Shown: positions 1-9,815 of the stretch, in pieces
Numbering within the stretch: position 1 is the first letter of the stretch
How the letters are laid out: every line of letters starts with the position of its first letter
NCBI GenBank assembly: GCA_009823505.1
Contig: VZQC01006355.1
Span: forward strand, 536,291-600,290
Length of the DNA stretch: 64,000 nt
Source of the DNA: Rhizomys pruinosus
Taxonomy: Eukaryota > Chordata > Mammalia > Rodentia > Spalacidae
Reading direction: 5' to 3'
Program-made: the position numbers and the translations under genes
The notes under the pieces: model-generated
What the model was told of the DNA's origin: nothing
Database searches by the model: none
The model's input: only the letters and a program-made list of their open reading frames with translations

Positions 1-118
1 CCCTCCCTCTCTCCCTCCCTCTTTCCCTCCCTCCCTCCCTCCCTCCTTCCCTCTCTCCCTCTTTTTTCCTCCCTCTCTCCCTCTTTTCCTCCCTCCCTCT
101 CTCCTTCCCTTCCTTCCT
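1..118. repeat. Polypyrimidine (CCCT/CTTT)n tract
   Basis: Almost pure C/T run made of CCCT, CTCT and CTTT words, cut by the window edge. Low complexity, non-coding. Confidence 0.9.
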
Positions 119-119
119 A

Positions 120-260
120 AAATTGTTTTTATTCCATCTATTTTGCTGTGTTTGCGTGGGCCGTGGTGTGACGCCATGGAGGACGACCTGCAGGAGCTGG
201 CAGCAGCTCTCTCCTTCCACTTTGTGGATTCTGGGGGTTTGCTGGCTTCCGGCCTAGTTG
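120..260 (-). mobile_element. Old B3-type SINE fragment
   Basis: Diverged antisense SINE. It carries the usual antisense order of words (a 'ggaggacgacctgcaggagctgg' -like core, then 'ctctccttccactttgtgga'-like sequence, then 'ttctgggggtttg'), as in rodent B3. The 3' end of the element is unclear. The stretch 260-420 shows nothing recognisable. Confidence 0.4.
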
Positions 261-424
261 AGACACCAGCCCCAAGTCCAAAGGGATCCTACCTCAGAGG
301 AATAGGTGGAGAGTGATGGAAGAAACATCTGATACTCTGTTCTGGTCTCCATGTTTGTGCACAGGTGGGTGCATACACTTACACAGATCTCTCACATAAG
401 TACATGAAAATAAACAAGCAAGAT

Positions 425-547
425 GGGGATCTGGCTCAGTTGTAAAGAGCATTTACTGGTCTCTCTCAGAGGACCAGAGTTTGGTTCCCAGGACACTTTT
501 TGGGAAGTACACAACCACCTGTAGCTCCATTTCCAGGTGGATCTGAT
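425..547 (+). mobile_element. B2/B4-type SINE leading into minisatellite
   Basis: tRNA-derived SINE head (tggctcagttgtaaagagc, then a degenerate B box near 482). It runs directly into the CA-rich 3' part from which the following tandem array appears to have expanded. Confidence 0.5.
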
Positions 548-1205
548 GCTCCTGGCCTCTGCGGACACCTGCACACACATGTGCGTTCTCACTTGCTCTG
601 TGGACACCTGCACACACACCTGTGTTCTCACATGCTCTGTGGACACCTGCATACACACATGTGTTCTCACATGCTCTGAGGACACATGTACATACACGTG
701 TGTTCTCACATGCTCTGTGGACACCTGCACACACACATGTGCGTTCTCACATGTTCTGAGGACACATGTACACACACCTGTGTTCTCACATGCTCTGTGG
801 ACACCTGCATACACACATGTGTTCTCACATGCTCTGAGGACACCTGCATACACATGTGCATTCTCACATGCTCTGAGGACAGCACACACACACGTGCATT
901 CTCACATGCTCTGTGGACACCTGCACACACATCTGTGTTCTCACATGCTCTGCAGACACCTGCACACACACATGTGTGTTCTCACATGCTCTGTGGACAC
1001 CTGCATACACATCTGTGTTCTCACATGCTCTGCAGACACCTGCACACACACACACACACACACGTGTGTTCTCACATGCTCTGTGGACACCCGAACACAC
1101 ATCTGTATTCTCATATGCTCTGCAGACACCTGCACACACACACACACACACGTGTGTTCTCACATGCTCTGTGGACACCTGCACACACACGTGCATTCTC
1201 ACATG
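548..1205. repeat. CA-rich minisatellite, ~40-bp unit, about 16 copies
   Basis: The unit reads roughly ctctgtggacacctgcac, then acacacatgtg, then ttctcacatg. Units vary between 38 and 50 bp, mainly through the length of the internal (CA)n. It produces open frames on both strands with Cys/His/Thr-rich repeated peptides (up to about 230 codons); these are repeat artefacts, not genes. Confidence 0.9.
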
Positions 1206-1439
1206 CGGAAGCACATCATGTGCAATTAAAAAGAAAATAAATCTTTTACAAAAGTAAAAAAAACCCACCAAGATGGACGACTTCTGAGATTGCCCCTGGC
1301 TCACACATGCATGCTTGTACACATCCACACATACCTTACATGTGCACATGCACATGTATGAACACGCTTAAGTTTCAAACGCATGAAATTTAAGTGATGG
1401 CTTCTGACCACAGCATAGTGTGAACATTGTATGAACACT

Positions 1440-1630
1440 GGCAGATACATTGAATGGTTGCAAGGTTGGATGAGGAGATGTATGGGTGCTTGAGAGAGGA
1501 TGAATGACAAATGTGACAAGTGAGATGATGGGTGATGAATGGATGGGTCATAGATAGTTGCATGAGTGGATGGGTAATTAAATAATCTGATGTATGAATG
1601 GGTAGTTGAATGGATGAACAGGCAGATGTG
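1440..1630. repeat. Degenerate (GATGGATG)n-like repeat
   Basis: Purine-rich, ATGG/ATGA words recur (gatggatgggt-type). It is the reverse-complement sequence type of the (CATC)n array found at 4420-5570 on the other side of the bZIP gene. Confidence 0.6.
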
Positions 1631-1671
1631 AAATTCTGGCCATGAATCTTGAGTAGCAGCTTTCCCTTCCT

Positions 1672-1729
1672 TTCTCTCTCTCTCTCTCTTTTCTTTCTTC
1701 TTTCTTTCCTTTCTTTCCTTTCTTTCTTT

Positions 1730-1820
<91 letters not shown>

Positions 1821-1832
1821 TTTCTTTCTTTC
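1672..1832. repeat. (CTTT)n microsatellite
   Basis: About 160 bp of ctttctttcttt, with the typical CT-rich lead-in. It adjoins the A-tail side of the antisense B1 that follows, so it probably grew from that B1 tail. Lys/Glu-rich open frames on the - strand are artefacts. Confidence 0.95.
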
Positions 1833-1967
1833 AACACAAGGTCTCCTTGTAGCCCTAGCTGGCCTGGAACTCTCTATGCAAACTAGGTTGTCCTCAGTCT
1901 CGTAGAGATGCACCTCTCTCTGCTCCCTAAATGCTGTGATTAAAAGCATGCACCACGACATCTGGCT
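1833..1967 (-). mobile_element. B1 SINE
   Basis: Antisense B1: 'aaggtctccttgtagccctagctggcctgg' -type start through 'gtgattaaaagcatgcaccacgac'. Moderately diverged. Confidence 0.85.
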
Positions 1968-2022
1968 AATCTTTTCTTTTTATTACCATTTTTATTATTT
2001 TATTCAAACATTTTTTGGTTTA

Positions 2023-2027
<5 letters not shown>

Positions 2028-2062
<35 letters not shown>
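2028..2062. repeat. (AT)n microsatellite
   Basis: About 17 AT dinucleotides in a run. Confidence 0.95.
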
Positions 2063-2064
<2 letters not shown>

Positions 2065-2206
2065 CCACCTACAGGCAAATGGCCATGGAGGCCAGAGAGG
2101 GTGTCAGACTCCCTGTAACTGTGAGTACAGATAGGTTGTTAGCTGCCGTGCTAGGGGTTGGAATAAACACTAGGTTCTCTGCTGCTGAGTCATCTCTCCA
2201 GCACCT
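2065..2206 (-). mobile_element. B2-type SINE, old
   Basis: Antisense tRNA-derived SINE ending in the family signature 'gagtcatctctccagcacc'. Diverged and truncated. Confidence 0.6.
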
Positions 2207-2229
2207 ATTATTTTACCTTTTATGTATCT

Positions 2230-2563
2230 TTTTTTGTGTATAATGTGCATGTGTGATATATCTATTTGTGCTTGTATGTGTTTGTGTGCCTTTGTCTGTG
2301 GGTGTGCGCATCCCACAGTGCACATAGGGGGCGTTGGTCCTCGTCTTCTACCCTGTTTGAGACTGGGTCTTTTGTTGTGTGCCATGCTAGCCAGCCTTTG
2401 AGCTTCCAGGGCATGCTCCTGTCTCTGTCTCCCATATCACCATAGGAGCTCTGGGATTACAGATGTGCAGTCTATGCCCAACTTGAGGGTTCTGGGGGCT
2501 CAAACTTAAGTTGTCATGCTTGTGCAGCAAATGCTTTGCCCAGGGAGCCATCTCTCCAGCCCC
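2230..2563 (-). mobile_element. B4-type SINE
   Basis: Antisense composite SINE. It has a GT-rich 3' tail, a B1-like middle (gactgggtcttttgttgt, then 'ctgggattacagatgtg') and a tRNA-like end 'gagccatctctccagcccc'. Confidence 0.65.
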
Positions 2564-2811
2564 AAGCAGCAGGCTTTCTGACTTACATCTTGGCCAGTGG
2601 AACTCCATGATCACACATTCTCTCTTTCTAGGTACTCTTCCTCCTCCTGTCTTCCCCTGGATCAGAGATTCCACTGAGCTCTTGCTGGCTTGTTGGCTGA
2701 TCTTCTCCTGGTAAGAAGAATGGTCTGGAAGAAGAGGTTGTGTCCCACTAAGGATACAGTACTCAAACAGCTCTCTATGATAACTGGGATTCTCTTAAGC
2801 CTTTTCCCGCC

Positions 2812-2860
2812 TCAGCTCCCCGCCCCGCCCCGCCCCGCCCCCACCCTGCCCCCGCCCACC
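2812..2860. promoter_or_regulatory. GC-box cluster upstream of the bZIP gene
   Basis: Four or more overlapping CCCGCCC/CCCCGCCC words stand about 200 bp before the bZIP start codon. They resemble Sp1/KLF sites and the opposite strand is a G-run (G-quadruplex-prone). A promoter role is inference. The acceptor-like site at 3047 suggests the region could instead lie in an upstream intron. Confidence 0.3.
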
Positions 2861-3034
2861 ATGCACCAAAACTTCCTTCTAGCTTCTCCTCCTCTCCACT
2901 GCATCCTTCTCTGGATCCACGCACAACTCCAGCCCAGTTACTGCTCACCGGACCCTCCACTGGAGCTGGCAGACACAGCGTCAATTAGAGGGGCTGGGGG
3001 TCATCTGTGTCAGATTCCTGCTTAGTCCAAGATC

Positions 3035-3048
3035 TCTTTCATCTCCAG
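3035..3048 (+). promoter_or_regulatory. Likely splice acceptor before the bZIP coding exon
   Basis: Pyrimidine-rich tract 'ctctttcatctccag' followed by G, just upstream of the start codon. Seen directly; use in splicing is inferred. Confidence 0.5.
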
Positions 3049-3062
3049 GTGCCGAGGCAGCT

Positions 3063-3899
3063 ATGAATGTGGATAGTTTGGACCTACCCAACATTTCTCA
3101 GGGTCCCAGCAAAACTCTCTGGGGCTCACGGGGCAGGGGCACAATCATCCGTCGGCGGAGGGAGTTCATGCCAGAGGAGAAGAAGGACACAGTTTACTGG
3201 GAGAAACGGAGGAAGAACAACGAGGCAGCCAAGAAGTCCCGGGAAAAGCGACGTCTCAATGACGTGGCTATTGAGGGCAGGCTGGCTACACTGCTGGAGG
3301 AGAATGCTGTATTAAGGGCTGAGCTACAGGCGCTTAAGCTTCAGTTTGGCCTTTTGCCGTCCATTACTGGTCCCCGGATGTTACCCCTACATGCGTTGGT
3401 GTGGGAGTCTCCCTGGACTGGGGACACCCATCCAGGAGCAGACCCATTTTTATCCCTGCCTGGTTCCCGTAGCTGCCTGTTGAGGCCATATGCCCTGGAG
3501 TCTGGGGTTCCAGGATGCAGGGGCTGCTTGGTGGCTCATGGGTGGGCTGGCTTGGGTGCTTCCTCTAGGTTCCCTCAGGAATCTGAACCCCTGATCCCCA
3601 GGAGAGTTGACAGGACCTTCCACTCTGCTCTGCCAGCTGGTGTCTTTGGTTGTCACTTACTAGATAGGCATGTGGGATCCAGACCAGAGCTCAAGCCTTG
3701 CTGTGGGGTGTGGTCATCCACGGCGGCTGGACACCATGCCTGGGAGTCCTCAGATATGCAGCCGACATCCTCTGAAGATTCCACAGGGTTTTCTCTTGGT
3801 GGGAGCTACCCTGTCTCAGGAGACAGACCTGAGGGTCTAGCTCAGACTTCGCTTCCCCACAAACTGCGCATCAAATCCCAAGCCTTAAGGAGGTTATGA
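3063..3899 (+). CDS. NFILZ: NFIL3-like bZIP transcription factor (NFILZ-like)
   Basis: Predicted 278-residue nuclear DNA-binding protein. The basic region at residues 45-67 contains the [13 protein letters not shown] core, closely matching the NFIL3/E4BP4 family. Residues 70 (Ile), 77, 84 and 91 (Leu) form the heptad zipper, giving a dimerising bZIP. Residues 27-33 add a basic RRRR patch. From residue 98 on the protein is Ser/Pro/Gly-rich with no domain I recognise. NFIL3 itself is about 460 residues with a repressor domain, so this shorter relative fits NFILZ. The ATG at 3063 lies 14 bases after a pyrimidine tract and AG (3047-3048) that looks like a splice acceptor, so a non-coding 5' exon is likely and the coding part is one exon. 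TGA is at 3897-3899; I saw no clear polyadenylation signal nearby. The coding frame is intact. Function of NFILZ is poorly known; binding to NFIL3/PAR-bZIP-type sites is inferred from the basic region. Confidence 0.8.
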   Translation: MNVDSLDLPNISQGPSKTLWGSRGRGTIIRRRREFMPEEKKDTVYWEKRRKNNEAAKKSREKRRLNDVAIEGRLATLLEENAVLRAELQALKLQFGLLPSITGPRMLPLHALVWESPWTGDTHPGADPFLSLPGSRSCLLRPYALESGVPGCRGCLVAHGWAGLGASSRFPQESEPLIPRRVDRTFHSALPAGVFGCHLLDRHVGSRPELKPCCGVWSSTAAGHHAWESSDMQPTSSEDSTGFSLGGSYPVSGDRPEGLAQTSLPHKLRIKSQALRRL

Positions 3900-4150
3900 G
3901 TCTGGGGGGTTGGTCAGGGATGGCTTTGAAACCTTACCCTGGCCCTAATCAGAACATGGGTTTCTCTGAGGGATGAATGGACTGGCTTTGCCTAGGTTCT
4001 AGAGCTGCACCCAGCTTGCAGGATGTCCTGTCTGGGGACGGTCCACCTCCTTGAGTCCAGATCAGGTCTCCAGGTGGAGAGGACATGAAGTCCCATCTTG
4101 GCCTATATCACAATTTTTGCCTTGCCCTAAAATCTGTACTTTGGGCTATT

Positions 4151-4410
4151 TCTCGCCCATCATTTCTTCACCCGTCATCTGTATACTTCTCACCCATCAT
4201 TTCTTCACCGTCATCTGTATACTTCTCACCCATCATTTCTTCACCATCATCTGTATACTTCTCGCCCATCATTTCTTCACCCGTCATCTGTATACTTCTC
4301 GCCCATCATTTCTTCACCTGTCATCTGTATACTTCTCGCCCATCATTTCTTCACCCCTCATCTGTATACTTCTCGCTCATCATGTCTTCACCCATCATCT
4401 GTATACTCTG
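4151..4410. repeat. 36-37 bp minisatellite, 7 copies
   Basis: The unit contains cccatcatttcttcacc and gtcatctgtatacttctcg. Successive units start 36 or 37 bp apart. Copies are nearly identical, so the array is young. Confidence 0.92.
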
Positions 4411-5570
4411 AGATCCACCCATCCACCCAACCATCAGTTCACCAAGTGTCGTTTCTATTCACCTGTCCAGCCATTCACTCATTCTTCATCCTTTCACACC
4501 CTTCAGTCAGTCTATTCATCTTCTTGGCCATCTACCCATCTGTTTATCTTTTCTTTATCTTTCTTTCTATCATCCATCCACCAATGTCCTTTCATCTATT
4601 CTTTTTTTTAAAATTTTATTTATTCTTATATGTGTATGAATGTACGGTCTGCATGTAGGTTTGTGCATCCGTGTCATGCAATGCTGCGGAGGTCAGAAGA
4701 GGGCGTTGGATTCCCCTGGAACTGGAATTAAAGACTTTTTTTTTTCAGCCGCCATGTGGGTGCTGGGGATTGAACCCGGGTCCTCTGCAAGAGCAGTCGG
4801 TGCACTTAGCCGCTAGGCCATCTCTCCAGCCCCCATTTTCATCTATTCTATCAATCCATTTATTGCCCTACCCATTTGCCCATCTATTTACTTACTTCCA
4901 TCCATCCATCCATCCATCCATCCATCCATCCATCCATCCATCCATGTCTTTTCATCTACTCTGCTATTAATCCATTTATTGCCCTACCTATTTGCCCATC
5001 TATTTACTTACTTTCATCCATCCATCCATCCATCCATCATCCATCCATCCATCCATCCATCCATGTCTTTTCATCTACTCTGCTATCAATCCATTTATTG
5101 CCCTACCCATTTGCCCATCTGTTTACTTACTTTCATCCATCCATCCTTCCACCCATCCATCCATTCATCCTTTATCTTTTCATCCAGTTATCTTCACATC
5201 TACTTGTCTATCCATTCACTTTCATCTGTCTACCTAACTATCTATTCAACCTTCATCTATCTTTTCATGTATCCTTTCATCCATCATTTAATCTATCCAT
5301 TCATCTTTCCACCCATCTGCCCATTGTTTACACGTCTTTCATCTTTCCATCCATCCATCTGTCCACTCATCCTTCAACTTTTCATCCATCCTTCCACTCA
5401 TTCATTCATCCATTTATCTTCCCACCCATCCACACTATTTACTCATCTTTCATCTTTCCATCCATCCACTGACTCATCCATCCTCCTTCCATTTCTTTAT
5501 TCATTTAATCACTCATTCCTGTGCTCATCTATTTCTCATTCATCAATTCCCCCTCATTTATTTATACTGC
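4411..5570. repeat. (CATC)n-rich region with a ~117-bp higher-order unit
   Basis: Long stretch of CATC/CATT words. Between 4853 and about 5200 it is organised in three larger units that start 116 and 119 bp apart, each beginning aatccatttattgcccta and ending in a run of ccat. A B2 SINE interrupts it. Open frames rich in Ile/His/Pro/Ser are artefacts. Confidence 0.85.
4603..4836 (-). mobile_element. B2-type SINE with target-site duplication
   Basis: Full antisense copy, from a T-run to 'ggccatctctccagccccca'. Flanked by a 13-bp direct repeat tttcatctattct at 4590-4602 and 4837-4849, so it inserted into the CATC array. It lacks the 17-bp internal duplication seen in the younger subfamily. Confidence 0.92.
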
Positions 5571-5641
5571 ATTGTCTTCTTTCCAAGTCACTCATGATCT
5601 TTGGCTCTCTCTGTGCCCAGCTTAGAGAAAAGTATGAGCAT

Positions 5642-5672
5642 ACCCCCCCCCCCCCCACCCCCCCCCCCCCGC
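5642..5672. repeat. Poly-C tract
   Basis: About 30 bases of C with one A interruption. Confidence 0.95.
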
Positions 5673-6660
5673 ATATGGAGTTCTCTTTTGTGGATAGACA
5701 TGGGAGTTGAGAAGAGACCTACGAGGGCCATACCAACAGCGAAAACACTGCAGGGGGTCCAGATTCTGAATTCTTGGTGGTTTATCTTGAGGGTTTGCTT
5801 ACCACCCAAATGGGGATCAGAGGTTCCCTGTTGAGGCGACTGAGCCACTGGACCAGGTCAGCAATATACATATGTGTGTATTTGAATGTGGGATTGTGCA
5901 CATGTGTGTTTGCATGTGTATGTCCGTGTGTGTATGCGTGCCTGCACATGTGTAGGGGGTTCATGCTCCTCTCTCTTCCCATATGTTTGCTGATCTTGAG
6001 GACTAGATACAGTCCCAACTGGACAGAGGAAATAGCCACTCTGCAGAAAGCTTTCTTCAGAATGTCAGAGCCCACAACCTCCTTGGTTTCTCACTCTAAA
6101 GCCTTCCTCTTGTCCAGGTGTATAAATCACATCAGGGCTTTTGGGGTTCTGGACAGCAGGACCTAACTGTGATCATGGGCAGCCCAGTGGGGGCAGGAGG
6201 CACTCTGCTCTGGGTCTCTGGCTGACCACTGGACACCACAGATGGCTCTGGACATCCATCTGTGACCACCCTAGTTCATCAGGATCATGAACATGTGGGG
6301 ACAGAGACATTGCAGGTGTCTCCTCACTAGGACAACACAGAGGTAGGGTTGGTCCCATTCAGGCAGGGAGCCCAGCTCCCATTGAACAGCTTCCAGATGG
6401 TGCACATCAGAGGCATAGCTGCAGCCTGAGCCCATTCACTCCTGTCTGACCCAGGGGGATAGGATCAGGCAAGCCCACCCTCCCTCATCCCGTGCTTGGC
6501 TTTCGCAGGAGCAGAACACTAGGACCCAGCCAGCTGCCGTCTTCCATTCTGCTAGTCAGAGCCCCAAAAGTTGATCACGGGAACACCAACTCCTGCCTCT
6601 CTGAAGATCTGAACAGTGGGTGTGTGACCCCAGAACCCTTGGGCTTGTTTCTTAAAAAGC
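5673..6660. other. Unassigned intergenic sequence
   Basis: Contains a TG-rich patch at 5870-5960. No open frame or repeat I can name. Short frames here lack any recognisable motif. Confidence 0.5.
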
Positions 6661-7290
6661 AGTTTTATCATTAGCGTGTATTTATATGGAATAATGGGTT
6701 TCTTCATGCATGTATGTAACGTGTTTTGATCATGATCATGTCCACCTCATTACCCTCTCTTGTCCCCCTTGTTCTTGCTGATCTCCTTCTCCTTCCCAGC
6801 GAGTTCACCTTGTAGTTTCATCCTTTTTGTGTGTGTAACCCAATGAGTTTAATTGGGATGCTTGCATGAGTATGGATGAGGGGTTGTTTGCAGGAACCTG
6901 GATTTACCAGCGGCTACAACAGTGAAGAAAATCTCTCCCTCCCTCTCTCCCACCCAGGTAGCACCCATTAACTGCCTATAGGTTCTCAGGGAGGGGCAGG
7001 GCTTTATGAATCCCTCCCCCTAGTAACCATTGACTGCCTATAAATCCTCAAGGAATGGGGTGGAGCCTCCGGAGTCCCTCCCTCTAGCAACCAATAACCA
7101 TCTATAAGTCTTCAGGGAGGGGTGGGGTCTTGTAAGCCCTACCCGCAGCAATCCTTAACTGCTTATAAGTCCTCAGGAAGCAGGGAGGGGCCTTCGAGCC
7201 CTGGTTTTGAGACCTCTCCCAAGTCCCTTGGGCTGGCTGGAAAGAAGCCTGCCTGCGTCTATCCTTCTTGATCCAGCGCCCATCACTGGA
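6661..7290 (+). mobile_element. Lx-type L1 3' UTR copy with four ~62-bp units
   Basis: Shares word order with 45125-45930 and 57115-57430: a 'ttaattgggatgcttgc'-like block, 'ttgtttgcagga', 'tttaccagcggctac', 'gaagaaaat'. Then from 6957 to 7200 come four diverged tandem units, each with an 'ccattaactgcctataa' word, 'cctcagggagggg' and a CCCTCCC-type end. This is the unit structure of rodent Lx L1 3' UTRs as I know them. Confidence 0.55.
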
Positions 7291-8751
7291 AAGGGTAGAG
7301 TGGTGTAGGAGAAAGCTCTAGTTGGCAAATCTCATAGAAAGACCTGCAAAATCTGCAAATCAAAGAGGCTCCATGTGAGAAGGCCTTAGAGTTATTCTGT
7401 CTCCGCTTGCACACTTTTAGGATTGGAGGGCTCACTTTTTCCAAATCTACTTTATTCATGATTACCTCCCTTCAGTCCTAATCTGCATCATTCAAACCTC
7501 TATAGCCTGGTTGGAGAGGGCTAGTTTGCTGAAAGAAGACTCCAGTTCCTCCTCTGTAGAGACTCCCATTCTTAGCTAGTTTGAGGACCAAACCTCATTT
7601 ATTCTATCACATAGCTCTAAATACATCACCTGGCACACAGTTTCATCAAATGTCAACTCCTCTCTCTTTCTTTCTGGTGTAGAAACTTCTCAAGTTTTCC
7701 TGATTAACTGTAGAGCTGTTCTAGAAGAAATGCTATTTTTTTTTTCATTCTTTCTTTCACCCTGGCCTGGTTTTTACTTTTTTTTTTTTCCAATGATGTT
7801 TATATATACAGTGGCTACAGGAACTGCATACAAATAACTTATTCAATACATTTTCAACAAATTCTTTTTGAGCCCCTATGTGGTGTTAATCAAAAGTTGC
7901 AAGATGGTGACCTAGAGAGTTTATGGAAAAGAGAAACTAGTACCAATGTCTAGAATATTTTCAGGGCCTGGGGATCACAGTTGTGGTCCTTCTCCCTTAA
8001 CAGCCATTGGGCAGCCCGATTATTTCTACCTGGCTTCCTATAAGCTTTGTTATAAGAGCTTGGAGCTGCTTCCCACATTGGCGTCTAGGTTATGTGTCAG
8101 TTTCATGGTTGCTTTGAGCAGTGATTTTTTTGGACATCTTATGTAATCCCATATTACTGCTCATCTACTCTACTCATCCTTCCATGCTGTGAGAGTTCCT
8201 TGCTTACGAACAGCTCAAATTCCCTTCTTGTTTCAGATGTATCTGGTCTATGTATGCTCAATAAACATGGCATGAAAACGTTTGCTTGCTTTAGCTGGTG
8301 ATCTCCTGGGCTGGAGAGGAAGGAAGTGAGTGGAAAGTATTATCGTGGCCACATTTCTCTGTTGTGTCTGCACAGTAGGGAATCAAGGCCTTGAAGGCCT
8401 ACTTATGTTTAACAACGTGGCACTGATAGGGATGAGCCAAGATGGCTAACAATAGACTCCGGAGGGCCATGAGTCAGCACAAAATTACTGACTTGGGATG
8501 TCTGGGGACTCCAAAAGTAAATAGTGAAACAGTCTGTTATATAACCAGTTTTGGTGATTTGTGTGATTTCCTGTAAAAAGTCCTTGGGACCAGGTTCGAG
8601 TGCCCTTGCCTGTAGAAAATAAAGCATGTTTCATTTGCTAGAGGCTTTGTGGATCTTCTTTCATCTCTTAGCTCCTCAGGATCCTCCATTACTTGCTCTT
8701 GGAACTTGGCCTCCACACAAACACATGCTGGCTGAACAGCATGTTATCTGA

Positions 8752-8755
<4 letters not shown>
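7291..8755. other. Unassigned, part possibly LTR-derived
   Basis: No gene recognised. AATAAA words at about 8250 and 8619 follow stretches that look like LTR or other retroelement ends (8405-8640 in particular), but I could not place boundaries. Confidence 0.35.

Positions 8756-8789
<34 letters not shown>
8755..8789. repeat. (TG)n microsatellite
   Basis: About 17 TG dinucleotides. Confidence 0.95.
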
Positions 8790-8790
<1 letters not shown>

Positions 8791-9062
8791 CGGAGATTGA
8801 AGTCTGGTGTCTTCCTGGATAGTTCTCTATCTTATGTGTAGAGAGATGGTCTCATTTGAACCCAGAGCTCTTGGGATCAGTTAGATCTCTGATTTATTTA
8901 GACCCCTTGCTCTGGGGAATCCTGTCTCCACCTCCCAGGGGCTGGGATTACAGGCAAACCACCACAACCATCAGGAATTTACCTGGGTGCTAGGAATTTG
9001 AGCTCAAGTCCTCCTGCTTGCACAGTAAACCCTTCTACCTACTGAGCCATTTCTCTAGCACT
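8790..9062 (-). mobile_element. B4-type SINE
   Basis: Antisense composite SINE: 'gctgggattacaggcaaacc' in the B1-like middle and 'ctactgagccatttctctagc' at the tRNA-like end. Diverged. Confidence 0.55.
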
Positions 9063-9179
9063 CATCTAGATTCTCCATTCTTAGAATTGGAGTCCTTAGA
9101 TCAGCAGCATCTGCATCCCTAGGAGCTTATGAGAATTTCAAAATCTCAAGTTCCTCCCACAATAGCGTGATCAGAACTT

Positions 9180-9470
9180 GCTTCTGAGATGGGGAGATGG
9201 CCCATTTGGTACACTGTTTGCCTCACAGTGTGAAGACCTGAGTTTCTATCTCCAGAACTCATGTAAAAAGCCAGGTATAGGGTCTGGAGAGATGATGGCT
9301 CAGTAGTTTAGAGGAGCTGAGTTTGGTTCCTAGCTCCTATTTAGGTAGCTCACAACTGTCTGTGACTTCAACTTCGAGGAATCAGCATTCTCTTCTGGCC
9401 CCCATGGGCACCTGCACACATGTGGCACAATCGAGTGCAGGTAAAAATAAAAATCTTTATAAAATAAAGT
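9180..9470 (+). mobile_element. B2/B4-type SINE fragments
   Basis: A partial head (gagatggcccatttggtac, 9190-9270) followed by an older sense B2-like element ending in AAATAAAAATC-type tail at about 9450. Confidence 0.5.
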
Positions 9471-9472
9471 GA

Positions 9473-9581
9473 CCAGGGTGATTGCCTGTGCTTTTAATCC
9501 CAGTGGTGGCAGGGTGGGAAGTGGAGACAGGCTGAACTCATGGCCAGCTAAGCTCCAGGCCAAAAGAGACCCTGTCTCCAG
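9473..9581 (+). mobile_element. B1 SINE fragment
   Basis: Sense B1: 'tgcttttaatcccagtgg' through 'gagaccctgtctcc', with internal deletions. Confidence 0.6.
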
Positions 9582-9587
9582 TCTGGA

Positions 9588-9815
9588 GAGCTGGTTCTCA
9601 GGTCTGGCTCCGTGTTAAGAGCACTGGCTACTCTTGCAGAGGACTCAGATTCAGTTTCCAGCACCCACACAGCAGCTAACAACTGTCTAACTCCAGTTTC
9701 AGGGGAATGGATGCCCTCTCCTGGCCTCCGTGGGAACTGTATGCACATGGTGCACTTACATACATGTAGCCAAAACACACATAAAATGAAAATAAAATTT
9801 AAAAAAGAAACCTGG
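9588..9815 (+). mobile_element. B2-type SINE
   Basis: Sense copy: 'ttaagagcactggctactcttgcagaggac', degenerate B box, 'ccagcacccacacagcagc', A-rich tail 'ataaaatttaaaaaag'. An older subfamily. Confidence 0.7.

Noticed and set aside
392..1355. Long open frames on both strands (up to 230 codons) with Cys/His/Thr-rich repeats
   Set aside because: They lie entirely in the CA-rich minisatellite; every frame of the repeat is open and the peptides only mirror the repeat unit.
1301..1961. Lys/Glu-rich and Ser/Phe-rich frames of 67-178 codons
   Set aside because: Translation of the (CTTT)n tract and neighbouring SINE; no coding signal.
4051..5710. Ile/His/Ser/Pro-rich frames up to 243 codons
   Set aside because: Translation of the CATC minisatellite arrays.
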